Source: Geofilum rhodophaeum
GTDB taxonomy: Bacteria > Bacteroidota > Bacteroidia > Bacteroidales > Marinilabiliaceae
NCBI RefSeq assembly: GCF_002210225.1
Contig: NZ_MWUJ01000005.1
Coordinates: 186,001 to 250,000 of the forward strand
Direction: 5' to 3'
DNA length: 64,000 bases
Of this stretch, positions 51,776-59,355 are shown one piece after another; the stretch's first letter is position 1; every line of letters starts with the position of its first letter. The notes under the pieces are model-generated. The model did no database searches, was not told the origin of the DNA, and saw only the letters and a program-made list of their open reading frames with translations. The translations under genes were made by a program, and so were the position numbers.

Positions 51776-53113
51776 TTATTTACCCGAATAGCGAAACCAT
51801 TTCCACAATTCCTTGTAGTTGACTTTTTTGCCATACATCAGTATGCCGGTGCGGTAGATGCGTCCCGCAAACCAGGTGCTCAGCAGAAAGCCTGCTACCA
51901 GGAGTCCGATGGACAGACCCAATTGCCAAAAGGGAACGTCGAAGGGCGCCCGGGCCATCATAACAATGGGAGAGGTGAGCGGAAACATCGAAAACCAAAA
52001 CACCATGTCGCTGTGGGGGTTGCGGAAGGCGGCCATGGCCACGTAGAGGGCAATAATGATGGGGATGGTAATGGGAAACATGAATTGTTGAGAATCTGTT
52101 TCGTTGTCGATGGCTGCGCCAATGGCTGCAAAAAGGGAGGCGTAAAGCAGGTAGCCACCCAAAAAGTAGATTAAAAACAAGCCGAGGGTTAAAGCCGGAT
52201 TCATACTCTTAGCCATATTCAGCACCTTGCTGAAATCAAAGTTTCCTGCGCTGGCTGCCTGCTCGGCGGTGGCTGTACTCACCATTTCGGTTCCCTGTGG
52301 GCTGGTTTCGACCTTGTCCGACTGAAAAACCATTTTCATGCCACTCACGATCAGCAGGGTGAGTCCCACCCATAAGGCCACCTGGGTAAGCGCCACCAAG
52401 GCAATGCCTATGATCTTGCCCAACATCAGTTGAAATGGTTTTACCGAAGATACGATGACCTCCACAATGCGACTCGTTTTTTCTTCCATTACGCCCCGCA
52501 TCACCTGAGTGCCGTAAATGAAGACGAACATGTACATTACGAAAGCAAAAATCATACTTACAACCATAGCCATTTCGGAGGAAGTCTCCCTTTCGCTGCC
52601 GTCCTCTCCCAGTTTGATGGTGGTGATGTTGACGCCTACCTGATTGATGGCTGCAATGACTTCGTCGAGTCCCTCCATCTCAAAGCTGCGCAGTTTCTCC
52701 CCCCGCAAATAGTCCCGCAAACGTCCGTTGATGTGTTGGCGTACTTCCATCGTAATCTGTTTGTCGGAAAACAGGCGGAGGGCATCGGGTTTGTCCAACA
52801 GATTGTCGCTGATGACCAGGTAGGCAAAGTAGCCCGAGTTGGAAAAGTCCTCACGTAATGCGGGTTCCGATTCCGGATCGAGGTAGTCGAAGACCATCAG
52901 GTTGGTGTTGTCTATTTGGTCGGTGTACAGACCAGTGTAGTCAAATACAGCTATTTTCTTTTCCTCTTCGTCTTCCATCGAACCGATCCAGGCTGGTATC
53001 AACATCATTGCCGCAAAAAGAAGGGGGCCCAGAAGGGTCATGATGATGAAGCTCTTTTTACGGACGCGGGTCAGATATTCACGTTGCAGTATCAGGGATA
53101 TTTTATTGTTCAT
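51776..53113 (-). CDS. ABC transporter permease, NatB/YhaP-like
   Basis: 445 residues. One N-terminal helix (about 20-42) starts the protein, followed by a large extracytoplasmic domain (about 45-180) and five to six C-terminal helices (about 185-430), which is the ABC-2 exporter layout of NatB. The start ISLILQREYLTRVRKKSF is typical of the family. It pairs with the ATPase gene 11 bases upstream. The substrate is unknown. NatAB relatives export sodium or small molecules, and this cannot be decided from sequence. Confidence 0.85.
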   Translation of the reverse strand: MNNKISLILQREYLTRVRKKSFIIMTLLGPLLFAAMMLIPAWIGSMEDEEEKKIAVFDYTGLYTDQIDNTNLMVFDYLDPESEPALREDFSNSGYFAYLVISDNLLDKPDALRLFSDKQITMEVRQHINGRLRDYLRGEKLRSFEMEGLDEVIAAINQVGVNITTIKLGEDGSERETSSEMAMVVSMIFAFVMYMFVFIYGTQVMRGVMEEKTSRIVEVIVSSVKPFQLMLGKIIGIALVALTQVALWVGLTLLIVSGMKMVFQSDKVETSPQGTEMVSTATAEQAASAGNFDFSKVLNMAKSMNPALTLGLFLIYFLGGYLLYASLFAAIGAAIDNETDSQQFMFPITIPIIIALYVAMAAFRNPHSDMVFWFSMFPLTSPIVMMARAPFDVPFWQLGLSIGLLVAGFLLSTWFAGRIYRTGILMYGKKVNYKELWKWFRYSGK

Positions 53114-53124
53114 GGTAAGGCAGT

Positions 53125-54051
53125 TTAGCGGCTGGTTTTGTTTTGATTGACTACGGTTATGAAGACTTCGTTCATGCCGGGCAGTACTTCGTGGTAGGCG
53201 TGTAGGTGTTCCTCGGGACTAAGTGCTGCCAGCAGGGCATTGGGTGCAGCGTCCTGGGGCATGCGGATCAGCAATTTGTGCCGGTCTTGCAGGGACTGTC
53301 GGGTTTCAATCTTGTAGTGGTCGCTCAGGCGTCCCTCGAGGGCATCGAGGCTGCCCGAAAATTCCAGTTCTATTAGGTTTTGACTGAATTGTTGGCGCAC
53401 CTCCGGCACCGGTCCCGAAAGAATGGCTTTGCCATTGTTGACCAGGGTAATGTGGTCGCAGAGTTCTTCTACCGACGACATGTTGTGGGTGGAGAAAATG
53501 ATGGTGCTTCCTTTTTTCTTCAATTCCAGAATTTCTTCTTTCAGCAGGTTGGCGTTGATGGGGTCGAAGCCGCTGAAAGGTTCATCAAAAATGAGCAGCT
53601 CGGGTTCGTGCAAAATGGTTACAATAAACTGCACTTTCTGCTGCATCCCCTTCGAGAGCTCCTCCACTTTTTTGTCCCACCAGGGCTGAATTTCAAATTT
53701 CTCGAACCAGTATTTGAGCCTTTTTAGTGCTGCGGGACGCGACATGCCTTTAAGACGGGCCAGGTAGAGGGCTTGCTCGCCCACCTTCATTTTTTTGTAG
53801 AGGCCCCGTTCTTCGGGCAGATAGCCTATGCGGGCAATGTCTTCGGGGGCCAGAGGATGGCCTTTCAGGAGTATTTGTCCCTCGTCGGGACCAGTAATCT
53901 GGTTGATGATGCGGATGAGGGTGGTTTTGCCTGCGCCATTGGGCCCGAGCAGACCAAAGATGCTGTTTTCAGGGACGCTGATGCTGACCTTGTCGAGGGC
54001 CAGGTGGGCGGCATAGCGCTTAACAACTTGCTGACTTTCTAAAAAGGACAT
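53125..54051 (-). CDS. ABC transporter ATP-binding protein, NatA-like
   Basis: 308 residues. The Walker A motif GPNGAGKTT, Q-loop region IGYLPEERGLYKKMKVGEQ, signature ELSKGMQQKVQ (LSKGM in place of LSGGQ, common in the NatA/DrrA-type exporters) and Walker B LLIFDEPFSGFDP are visible, with the switch His in FSTHNM. A DUF4162-like C-terminal domain follows (about 215-300). It powers the permease encoded 11 bases downstream. A minus-strand TACTTTTG lies 36 bases before the start. Confidence 0.92.
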   Translation of the reverse strand: MSFLESQQVVKRYAAHLALDKVSISVPENSIFGLLGPNGAGKTTLIRIINQITGPDEGQILLKGHPLAPEDIARIGYLPEERGLYKKMKVGEQALYLARLKGMSRPAALKRLKYWFEKFEIQPWWDKKVEELSKGMQQKVQFIVTILHEPELLIFDEPFSGFDPINANLLKEEILELKKKGSTIIFSTHNMSSVEELCDHITLVNNGKAILSGPVPEVRQQFSQNLIELEFSGSLDALEGRLSDHYKIETRQSLQDRHKLLIRMPQDAAPNALLAALSPEEHLHAYHEVLPGMNEVFITVVNQNKTSR

Positions 54052-54087
54052 GTTTTTGGGCTTACGTTAAAATAATTATGCTTTGCC

Positions 54088-54095
54088 CAAAAGTA
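54088..54095 (-). promoter_or_regulatory. -7 promoter element of the ABC-ppx operon
   Basis: The minus strand reads TACTTTTG, an exact TAnnTTTG match, 36 bases before the ABC ATPase ATG. No TTG lies at the right -33 distance. It is adjacent to the Rrf2 terminator hairpin. Confidence 0.4.
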
Positions 54096-54097
54096 TA

Positions 54098-54126
54098 AAA
54101 AAACCAGCTGGTCTGCAGGTTTTTTG
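54098..54126 (-). terminator. Terminator of the ric-rrf2 operon
   Basis: AAAAAACC (54098-54105) pairs with GGTTTTTT (54118-54125) around an inner GC pair and an A-A mismatch. It follows the Rrf2 stop on the minus strand by about 30 bases. Confidence 0.55.
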
Positions 54127-54157
54127 ACGGATGTCTGTGTTTTTTTTGCCGGATGCT

Positions 54158-54598
54158 TTAAAGGGCCAGTCTGTTCAGCACCGCTTCGCCCCCTGCAATG
54201 CGGTCGGCCAACATCTGAATGGTGGTTTGGGTGGCCAGTTGCTGGTATTGATCGCGTATGCTTGCGTATTGATGGTGAATGGGACAGGGCGCCGTATCGG
54301 AACATTGACTGAGTCCGATGCCGCAACGGGTAAACAGTTTGTAGCCCTCCATGGCATGAATGACTTCAATCAGGGGCAGGTCTTTGGCTTTGTCGTCGAA
54401 AAAGAAGCCGCCGCCCCGACCGCGTATGGATAAAAGCAGACCCTGGCGCACCAGGGTCTGCAATATCTTGGCAGTAAACTGTTCGGGCGCTTCAATCTCC
54501 CTGGCCACCTCCCGATAACCGGGACGTTCCTGTTCGCGGTTTCTCAGCGCTACGTAAACCAAAGAGCGAATGGCGTATTCCGATGCCTTCGATAGCAT
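54158..54598 (-). CDS. Rrf2-family transcriptional regulator (NsrR/IscR-like)
   Basis: 146 residues. A winged helix with SEYAIRSLVYVAL at the start and a wing RGRGGGFFF is followed by the dimer helix. Three cysteines, Cys92, Cys99 and Cys105 (C-x6-C-x5-C), sit where NsrR and IscR bind an iron-sulfur cluster. It is 16 bases downstream of ric, a gene often controlled by NsrR. It is thus predicted to sense nitric oxide or cluster damage and to repress its own operon. Which of the Rrf2 subtypes it is cannot be settled by eye. Confidence 0.85.
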   Translation of the reverse strand: MLSKASEYAIRSLVYVALRNREQERPGYREVAREIEAPEQFTAKILQTLVRQGLLLSIRGRGGGFFFDDKAKDLPLIEVIHAMEGYKLFTRCGIGLSQCSDTAPCPIHHQYASIRDQYQQLATQTTIQMLADRIAGGEAVLNRLAL

Positions 54599-54614
54599 AG
54601 TATTATTTTTGCGA

Positions 54615-55340
54615 CTAATTTACTAATTTTTTCTCCAAGTCCAGAGCTTTCGGAAACAGGATGTTGTTTTCGAGGTGGATGTGGCGGTGCAGGTCGTTTT
54701 CAAAGGCTTCGAGTTTGGCCAGTCCCACCCGATAGGTGTTGCAGCCATCTTCGGGCAGGGTGTAGCCTTTTGTGAGCGCTGAGATGCTGCGGAAGCGCTC
54801 CCCCTCGGCGTCGTGGTCGTCGTGCATAGACGCAATGGGGTTGGCTATGGTGCCGAAACCTTTGCGTACGGGCGCTTCGCCTTTGGCCTTTGCCTTAACC
54901 AGCTCCTTGATGTAGGGGAACAAAATTTGTTCTTCTTCTTCAATGTGACGGGTCAGTGCTGCGGCCGCCTGGGTAAAGAGTTTTTCCACCTCGATGAGTT
55001 CGGGATGATTGCCTCCATGTACATCGGCCAGCTTGGCCAGGTAAGGGGGAATACTTTCTACGTTTTCCCGAACAAAGGCATGGTGCTGCTCTACGATGTG
55101 GTCAATGAGGGCATCGAGCGGCAGCTTTTGAAGTAAAACGGACTCCATATCTTCCCGGGTGCTCACTTTTTCCAGATCCTGAAGTAAGGCGGTGACTGGG
55201 GCTCCGAATTTTTCTGCGGCCTGCGTAATGCTGATGTTTCCGCCGCAGCAAAAGTCCACCCCGTATTTTTTAAATACATCGGCGGTTTTGTAGTTGGCGG
55301 CTACCAGTTGGCCAACGTTGGTATTGGTGGTAATTTCCAT
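54615..55340 (-). CDS. ric: Iron-sulfur cluster repair di-iron protein (RIC/ScdA/YtfE)
   Basis: 241 residues. The N-terminal ScdA domain has VFKKYGVDFCCGGN (the Cys-Cys pair). The C-terminal hemerythrin-like four-helix part contributes metal ligands in IVEQHHAFVREN, EEEEQILFPYIK, MHDDHDAEGERF and HRHIHLENNILFP. The protein repairs iron-sulfur clusters after nitrosative or oxidative damage and can release iron from its di-iron site. It heads an operon with the Rrf2 regulator and has a complete Bacteroidota promoter. Confidence 0.95.
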   Translation of the reverse strand: MEITTNTNVGQLVAANYKTADVFKKYGVDFCCGGNISITQAAEKFGAPVTALLQDLEKVSTREDMESVLLQKLPLDALIDHIVEQHHAFVRENVESIPPYLAKLADVHGGNHPELIEVEKLFTQAAAALTRHIEEEEQILFPYIKELVKAKAKGEAPVRKGFGTIANPIASMHDDHDAEGERFRSISALTKGYTLPEDGCNTYRVGLAKLEAFENDLHRHIHLENNILFPKALDLEKKLVN

Positions 55341-55381
55341 GGTGTTTGTTTTAGTGTTAGATTAAAAGACCTTTAACTCCA

Positions 55382-55412
55382 CAAATATACAACACTCTTT
55401 TTCTGTCGGCAA
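55382..55412 (-). promoter_or_regulatory. Promoter of the ric-rrf2 operon
   Basis: On the minus strand, TTG (plus-strand CAA at 55410-55412), exactly 20 bases, then TATATTTG (plus 55382-55389). Both halves match the consensus. The leader to the ric ATG is about 40 bases and contains TTTTA and TAAAA as opposed arms, a weak candidate operator. Confidence 0.7.
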
Positions 55413-55442
55413 ATTGGACTTGTTAAATAAAAGTTAAAGTGT

Positions 55443-56183
55443 TTATAAGGAGGAGCAGTTCTGCGTGGTAGTTAATAGTTCGCGAAGCAGTAAGGGGGCT
55501 TTCTCGAGCACGTTGCCTACCACCACCACATCGGCACCTGCCGAAAAGGCTTTCTGCAGCAGTTCGGGGGTGGTAATGCCGCCACCGGCCATAAGGGGCA
55601 GACTGGTGCAATTGCGCACTGCCTTGAGGGTTTCAGGTGCTATCGGGTTCAGGGCGCCGCTGCCGGCATCGAGGTAAAGCAGTTGCATGCCCAGCATTTC
55701 ACCGGCCATGGCTGTGGCACAAATGATGTCGGTTTTGTCGGCCGGCATGGGACGGGTCTGACTGATGTACTCCACGGAGGTGCTGACCCCGCCATCAATG
55801 AGTAAATAGCCGGTGGCTATAGGCTCGATACCATGCCTGCGAATGTAGGGGGCGGCTACCACATGGTGACCTATCAGTAATTCGGGATTACGTCCCGAAA
55901 GCATGGATAGAAAAAGCACCGCATCAACGTTGGGACAGAGGTGGGTGGGACTGCCCGGGTAGAGCAGGACTTCCTGGCCGAACTTTTTTTTGAGTCGCTC
56001 CACCAGGGGGGCAATGGGCGCAGAAATCAGACTGCCCCCAACCAGCAGGAGCTGGGGTGGAAAGTCCTTCAAAACGGTCCCCAGCTTTTCGAGTTGCACT
56101 TCGGTACATTTGTCCGGATCGAGTAGGAGGGCCAGCAATTTGCGCTTTTCCTGCCGGGCTTGTATTATTTGGGGGTAAATCAT
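55443..56183 (-). CDS. Geranylgeranylglyceryl phosphate synthase family protein (GGGPS/PcrB)
   Basis: 246 residues from the ATG at 56181-56183. This TIM-barrel family joins a prenyl diphosphate to sn-glycerol-1-phosphate, the first step of archaeal-type ether lipids. Visible motifs are LALLLDPDK near the N-terminus, LLVGGSLIS, LYPGSPTHLCPNVDAVLFLS, LLYLDAGSGALNPI and LMAGGGITTPELLQKAFSAG, which bind substrate phosphate. Bacteroidota members form a known group, but the end product in these bacteria is unclear. The gene is last in the mutY-to-gldD run, 37 bases after the phosphopantetheinyl transferase. Confidence 0.88.
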   Translation of the reverse strand: MIYPQIIQARQEKRKLLALLLDPDKCTEVQLEKLGTVLKDFPPQLLLVGGSLISAPIAPLVERLKKKFGQEVLLYPGSPTHLCPNVDAVLFLSMLSGRNPELLIGHHVVAAPYIRRHGIEPIATGYLLIDGGVSTSVEYISQTRPMPADKTDIICATAMAGEMLGMQLLYLDAGSGALNPIAPETLKAVRNCTSLPLMAGGGITTPELLQKAFSAGADVVVVGNVLEKAPLLLRELLTTTQNCSSL

Positions 56184-56220
56184 TCCGAGTTCTTTGTTTC
56201 GCGGTATAAAGTTAAGGCTA

Positions 56221-56847
56221 TTACCAATGCCAAACAAGCTGAAAGGCAGGGTGCGACCAGTAGTGGAGATCGAGACTACAGGCGGGCTTAGCGCTTATTT
56301 CGGCCAGAAGACGACCTTGCGATGCGGGGCTGAATCCATTCACCCTGATTTCCTCGCGAAACAAGAGTCCCGGTCGGTTCAGTACTTTATACACCGTTTC
56401 TTTTGCGCACCACAGCAGGGTGGCTGCTGATTGTTGCTCCAGCTTCTTCAGTTGGCTCAGCTCCTCTTCGTTGGCAAAGCGCTTGAGCAGTCGCCCGGCG
56501 CGTTCGCCCCGATATTCAATATCCACGCCGGGCTGGCAGTGTTCGCTGGTTACTGCCGCTGCATAATTGTGGGTATGTGAAAGACTGATTCGGGGGCCCT
56601 TTTGTTGCAGGCAGGGCTGTCCCCCCGGCAGGTAAACCAAGGCTTGCGTGTTGCCGGTCAGTTGGTGCAACAAAATCCTCGAAGCCAGCCACTCCCTTCG
56701 TTTTTCAGGGTGTCCTATGCCCTGGAGTTGGCCCGCAAGGTCGGGCTCCATAGGCAGCAGTTGCAGCAGTTCGTTTTCCGTTTCGTTGATGTGCCACACG
56801 GCCAGTCGGCCTTCCCCCTTCTTTTCCTGTTCAAAGAGCAGCGGCAT
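56221..56847 (-). CDS. 4'-phosphopantetheinyl transferase superfamily protein
   Basis: 208 residues. The Sfp/AcpT family metal-binding motifs are present: PGVDIEYRG (Asp and Glu) and LLWCAKETVYKVL (the WxxKE-x3-K element), with RISLSHTHNYAAAV ahead of them. It transfers the phosphopantetheine arm from CoA to a carrier protein. With about 208 residues it is an Sfp-like pseudo-dimer, so it could serve fatty-acid or secondary-metabolite carriers. It lies 3 bases after gldD and is probably co-transcribed. Confidence 0.88.
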   Translation of the reverse strand: MPLLFEQEKKGEGRLAVWHINETENELLQLLPMEPDLAGQLQGIGHPEKRREWLASRILLHQLTGNTQALVYLPGGQPCLQQKGPRISLSHTHNYAAAVTSEHCQPGVDIEYRGERAGRLLKRFANEEELSQLKKLEQQSAATLLWCAKETVYKVLNRPGLLFREEIRVNGFSPASQGRLLAEISAKPACSLDLHYWSHPAFQLVWHW

Positions 56848-56850
56848 AAC

Positions 56851-57459
56851 TCAGTTGTTTTTCCACTTTAGGGTTTCGATCAAATGGGCCACATCTTCGG
56901 TGATGTAATCAATGACCGGAGCCAGGGAGTCGCGGTTGGGACGGGTATGGAAATAGAGCGAGCCTCTTAAAAAGTGTCGGATGCTGTCGGTGGCTAAAAA
57001 TTGCAGCGGAGAAGCTGCGTTGCCCTTGATCTCAAACATCATGGCATACATTTGGCGCTCTTCGTCCACGAAAAGATGCTCGTCGATGGCATCGGCTTTG
57101 AGACTGTGGTTGAAGGCCAGGCGTATGTTGTCTTCGAGCAATTCGTAAAGATTATTATCCACTTGCTTATAGCTGAGGTGTAAGCGTGCCTTGAATTTTG
57201 GGTAAAAGACATTGATCCAGTAGGGTTCAGCCTGTGGCGAAAGGTCGTTTTCAATACGTGCAAAGGCCGGGTACTCGAAACTGTACGGCAGCACGGAGTC
57301 GAGTAAGGTATAGTTTTTCTCGGGCAGTTGTATGTGGAAGTAGCCTCGCGGACGTGGCGTGGCGTGGTTTTGGCACGCTGCCCCCGCAATAATAACTGCA
57401 GCAAAAAGCAAGGTTTTACCCAACAGTTGCAGTCCTTTATAGTTTTTGTTTTTTTGCAA
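56851..57459 (-). CDS. gldD: Gliding motility lipoprotein GldD
   Basis: 202 residues. No ATG is available before the signal sequence. The TTG at 57457-57459 gives a full lipoprotein signal ending AGAAC, and it overlaps gldE by 23 bases. The mature start PRPRGYFHIQLPEKNY is the GldD hallmark. GldD is an outer-membrane-associated lipoprotein needed for gliding in Flavobacterium, with GldE as partner. The order mutY, ssb, gldE, gldD matches the F. johnsoniae locus. Whether this organism glides cannot be told, since these genes also occur in non-gliding relatives. Confidence 0.88.
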   Translation of the reverse strand: MQKNKNYKGLQLLGKTLLFAAVIIAGAACQNHATPRPRGYFHIQLPEKNYTLLDSVLPYSFEYPAFARIENDLSPQAEPYWINVFYPKFKARLHLSYKQVDNNLYELLEDNIRLAFNHSLKADAIDEHLFVDEERQMYAMMFEIKGNAASPLQFLATDSIRHFLRGSLYFHTRPNRDSLAPVIDYITEDVAHLIETLKWKNN

Positions 57460-58717
57460 ATTTTATTTTTTTAATCCTGCGGTTATCGGCAGCCAGGATG
57501 GTGAATTGATAATTGTTGTAGTCGACGATCTCTTGTTTAACAGGGATTTCTCCTTTTAGTTCGAGGAGCAGTCCCGCCAGGGTTTCCGGTTCATCGGTCA
57601 GTTTTTGGAAGCTGTCTTCCGGCACTTCAGTAATCCTGAAGAAGTCCTTCAGCAGCGTCTTACCCTCAAAGACAAAGGCGCCATCGGGGAGTCGGGAGAA
57701 GTTGAGTTCTTCATCGTCCTGCTCGTCACTGATGTCGCCCACGATTTCTTCAAGGATGTCTTCAAGCGTAACAATGCCTGAAGTGCCTCCATATTCGTCA
57801 ACAACCACGGCCATGTGAATCTTATGGGTCTTGAACTCTTGCAGCAGGTCATTAATTTTCTTGGTTTCGGGCACATAATAGGCTGGCCGGATCAGTTTCT
57901 GCCAGGCAAAGCTGTTGTCTTTATCGAGGTGGGGCAGCAGATCCTTCACATACAATATCCCTTTTACATCGTCGGGCCCGTTTTCATACACCGGCATGCG
58001 CGAGTAGCCCGAGTCAACAATCACCTGTATCACTTTACTGAGCTCACTCTTAATGTCCACATCCACCACATCTACCCTGGCCGTCATAATTTCTTCCGCG
58101 GTGATGTTCCCAAAGGTAACGATGCCCCTTAAAATATCCTTCCCTTCGGTGTGGTTGTCGTCGGTCAAATCCAGGGCCTGGGAAATGTCGTCGAGCGAGA
58201 ATCCCTTTATACGTTTGGCCAATCGCTTGTTGACAATGTTGGTGGTTTTAACCATCAGCACGCTTAGCGGACTGAACAGGCGGGAAAGGAACAGGAGGGG
58301 AAAGGCCATATATCGGGCAAATTTTCGTGGAAACTGTCCGGCATAAACCTTAGGCAGAATCTCACCAAAGAACAGGATCATGGCTGTGATGATCACTACC
58401 TCAAACAGAAAGGGCCCAATGCCTGCTTCGTTAAAGTGAATCAGGTTGGATGTAATGAAGGAGGAGAGAATGACAATGCCTACATTCACAAAATTGTTGC
58501 TGATCAGAATGGTCGCCAGCAGCTTTTCCGGGTTTTCGAGGTGTTGAAGAGCCTGTTGGCAGGGCCTGCTTTCCTGGTCCTTCATTTCGGCAATGTCTGA
58601 GGGTCTTAAAGAAAAATAGGCAACTTCCGAGCCCGAAATCAGGGCCGAAAATAAAAGAAGTACGACGGTTACTCCCAAGGCGGTCAGTAGGCCTGGTGTA
58701 AGGGGCTGGAATTGCAT
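57437..58717 (-). CDS. gldE: Gliding motility-associated GldE (CNNM/CBS-domain membrane protein)
   Basis: 426 residues from the ATG at 58715-58717 (a TTG 16 codons upstream is an alternative). A DUF21/CNNM membrane domain with about three to four helices (about 10-190, with SGSEVAYFSLRP and ILFFGEILPKVYA) leads to two CBS domains (about 205-330, including SRMPVYENGPDDVKGILYVK and MAVVVDEYGGTSGIVTLED). A C-terminal CorC-type domain follows. Proteins of this family transport or sense Mg2+ or Co2+. In Flavobacterium this homologue, GldE, can partly substitute for GldD when overproduced. Confidence 0.9.
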   Translation of the reverse strand: MQFQPLTPGLLTALGVTVVLLLFSALISGSEVAYFSLRPSDIAEMKDQESRPCQQALQHLENPEKLLATILISNNFVNVGIVILSSFITSNLIHFNEAGIGPFLFEVVIITAMILFFGEILPKVYAGQFPRKFARYMAFPLLFLSRLFSPLSVLMVKTTNIVNKRLAKRIKGFSLDDISQALDLTDDNHTEGKDILRGIVTFGNITAEEIMTARVDVVDVDIKSELSKVIQVIVDSGYSRMPVYENGPDDVKGILYVKDLLPHLDKDNSFAWQKLIRPAYYVPETKKINDLLQEFKTHKIHMAVVVDEYGGTSGIVTLEDILEEIVGDISDEQDDEELNFSRLPDGAFVFEGKTLLKDFFRITEVPEDSFQKLTDEPETLAGLLLELKGEIPVKQEIVDYNNYQFTILAADNRRIKKIKFAKKQKL

Positions 58718-58798
58718 GAACAATAAAGCCGATTGCCAGCCTTGGTGGACGAGGTCTGTTTCCAAAGGTTGCTGTTTTTAGATTTAAGCGCGTTGTTA

Positions 58799-59284
58799 TT
58801 AGAAGGGCAGATCGTCGGAGCCTTCGTCTTCACCGATGAAACTTCCCTGATTGTTGTCCTGCTGGGGCGAAGGATTATTCGCAGGGCTACTGTTTGCTTG
58901 GTTCTGCTGGGGCTGGGCGGGAGCTGCTCCCTGGGCAGCGGCCGGGTTGTCCCCTCGCCTGCCAAGTAATTGAATGGTATCGGCAAAAATCTCGGTGGTA
59001 TATTTTTTTACCCCGTTGGCATCGTCGTAGGAGCGGGTACGTAACTTTCCTTCGATGTAGAGTTGCGAACCTTTCCGGATGTAGTTTTCGGCAAGTTTGG
59101 CCAGTCCCCGCCAGGCCACAATGTTGTGCCATTCGGTTCGCTCCGGAATTTCTTGTCCGTTGCGGGCTGTAAAGCCCCTTTCGGTAGTGGCCAGGGTAAA
59201 ATTAGCTACTGCCTGGTCGTTTTCGAAATAGCGGATATCGGGATCTTTGCCCACATTACCTACCAGTATTACTTTGTTTATCAT
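58799..59284 (-). CDS. ssb: Single-stranded DNA-binding protein
   Basis: 161 residues. An N-terminal OB fold (about 1-108) begins NKVILVGNVGKDPDIRYFE. A Gln/Ala/Pro-rich disordered linker leads to the acidic tip DEGSDDLPF, the conserved SSB tail that recruits repair and replication proteins. A homotetramer covering single-stranded DNA is expected. It lies between mutY and gldE, a conserved neighbourhood in Bacteroidota; several genomes also have other ssb copies. Confidence 0.95.
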   Translation of the reverse strand: MINKVILVGNVGKDPDIRYFENDQAVANFTLATTERGFTARNGQEIPERTEWHNIVAWRGLAKLAENYIRKGSQLYIEGKLRTRSYDDANGVKKYTTEIFADTIQLLGRRGDNPAAAQGAAPAQPQQNQANSSPANNPSPQQDNNQGSFIGEDEGSDDLPF

Positions 59285-59355
59285 GTGCTTGTTGTTTTTT
59301 TGATAGCGCTAAATTACAAAACTTCCCGTGCTAATCAAAGCGTGAGCCGACCACT

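Noticed and set aside
54072-54081. ATAATTATGC before the ABC operon as an ARG box
   Set aside because: Identical to the carA core 10-mer, but in an AT-rich gap with no arginine-related gene; kept only as a warning about motif specificity.
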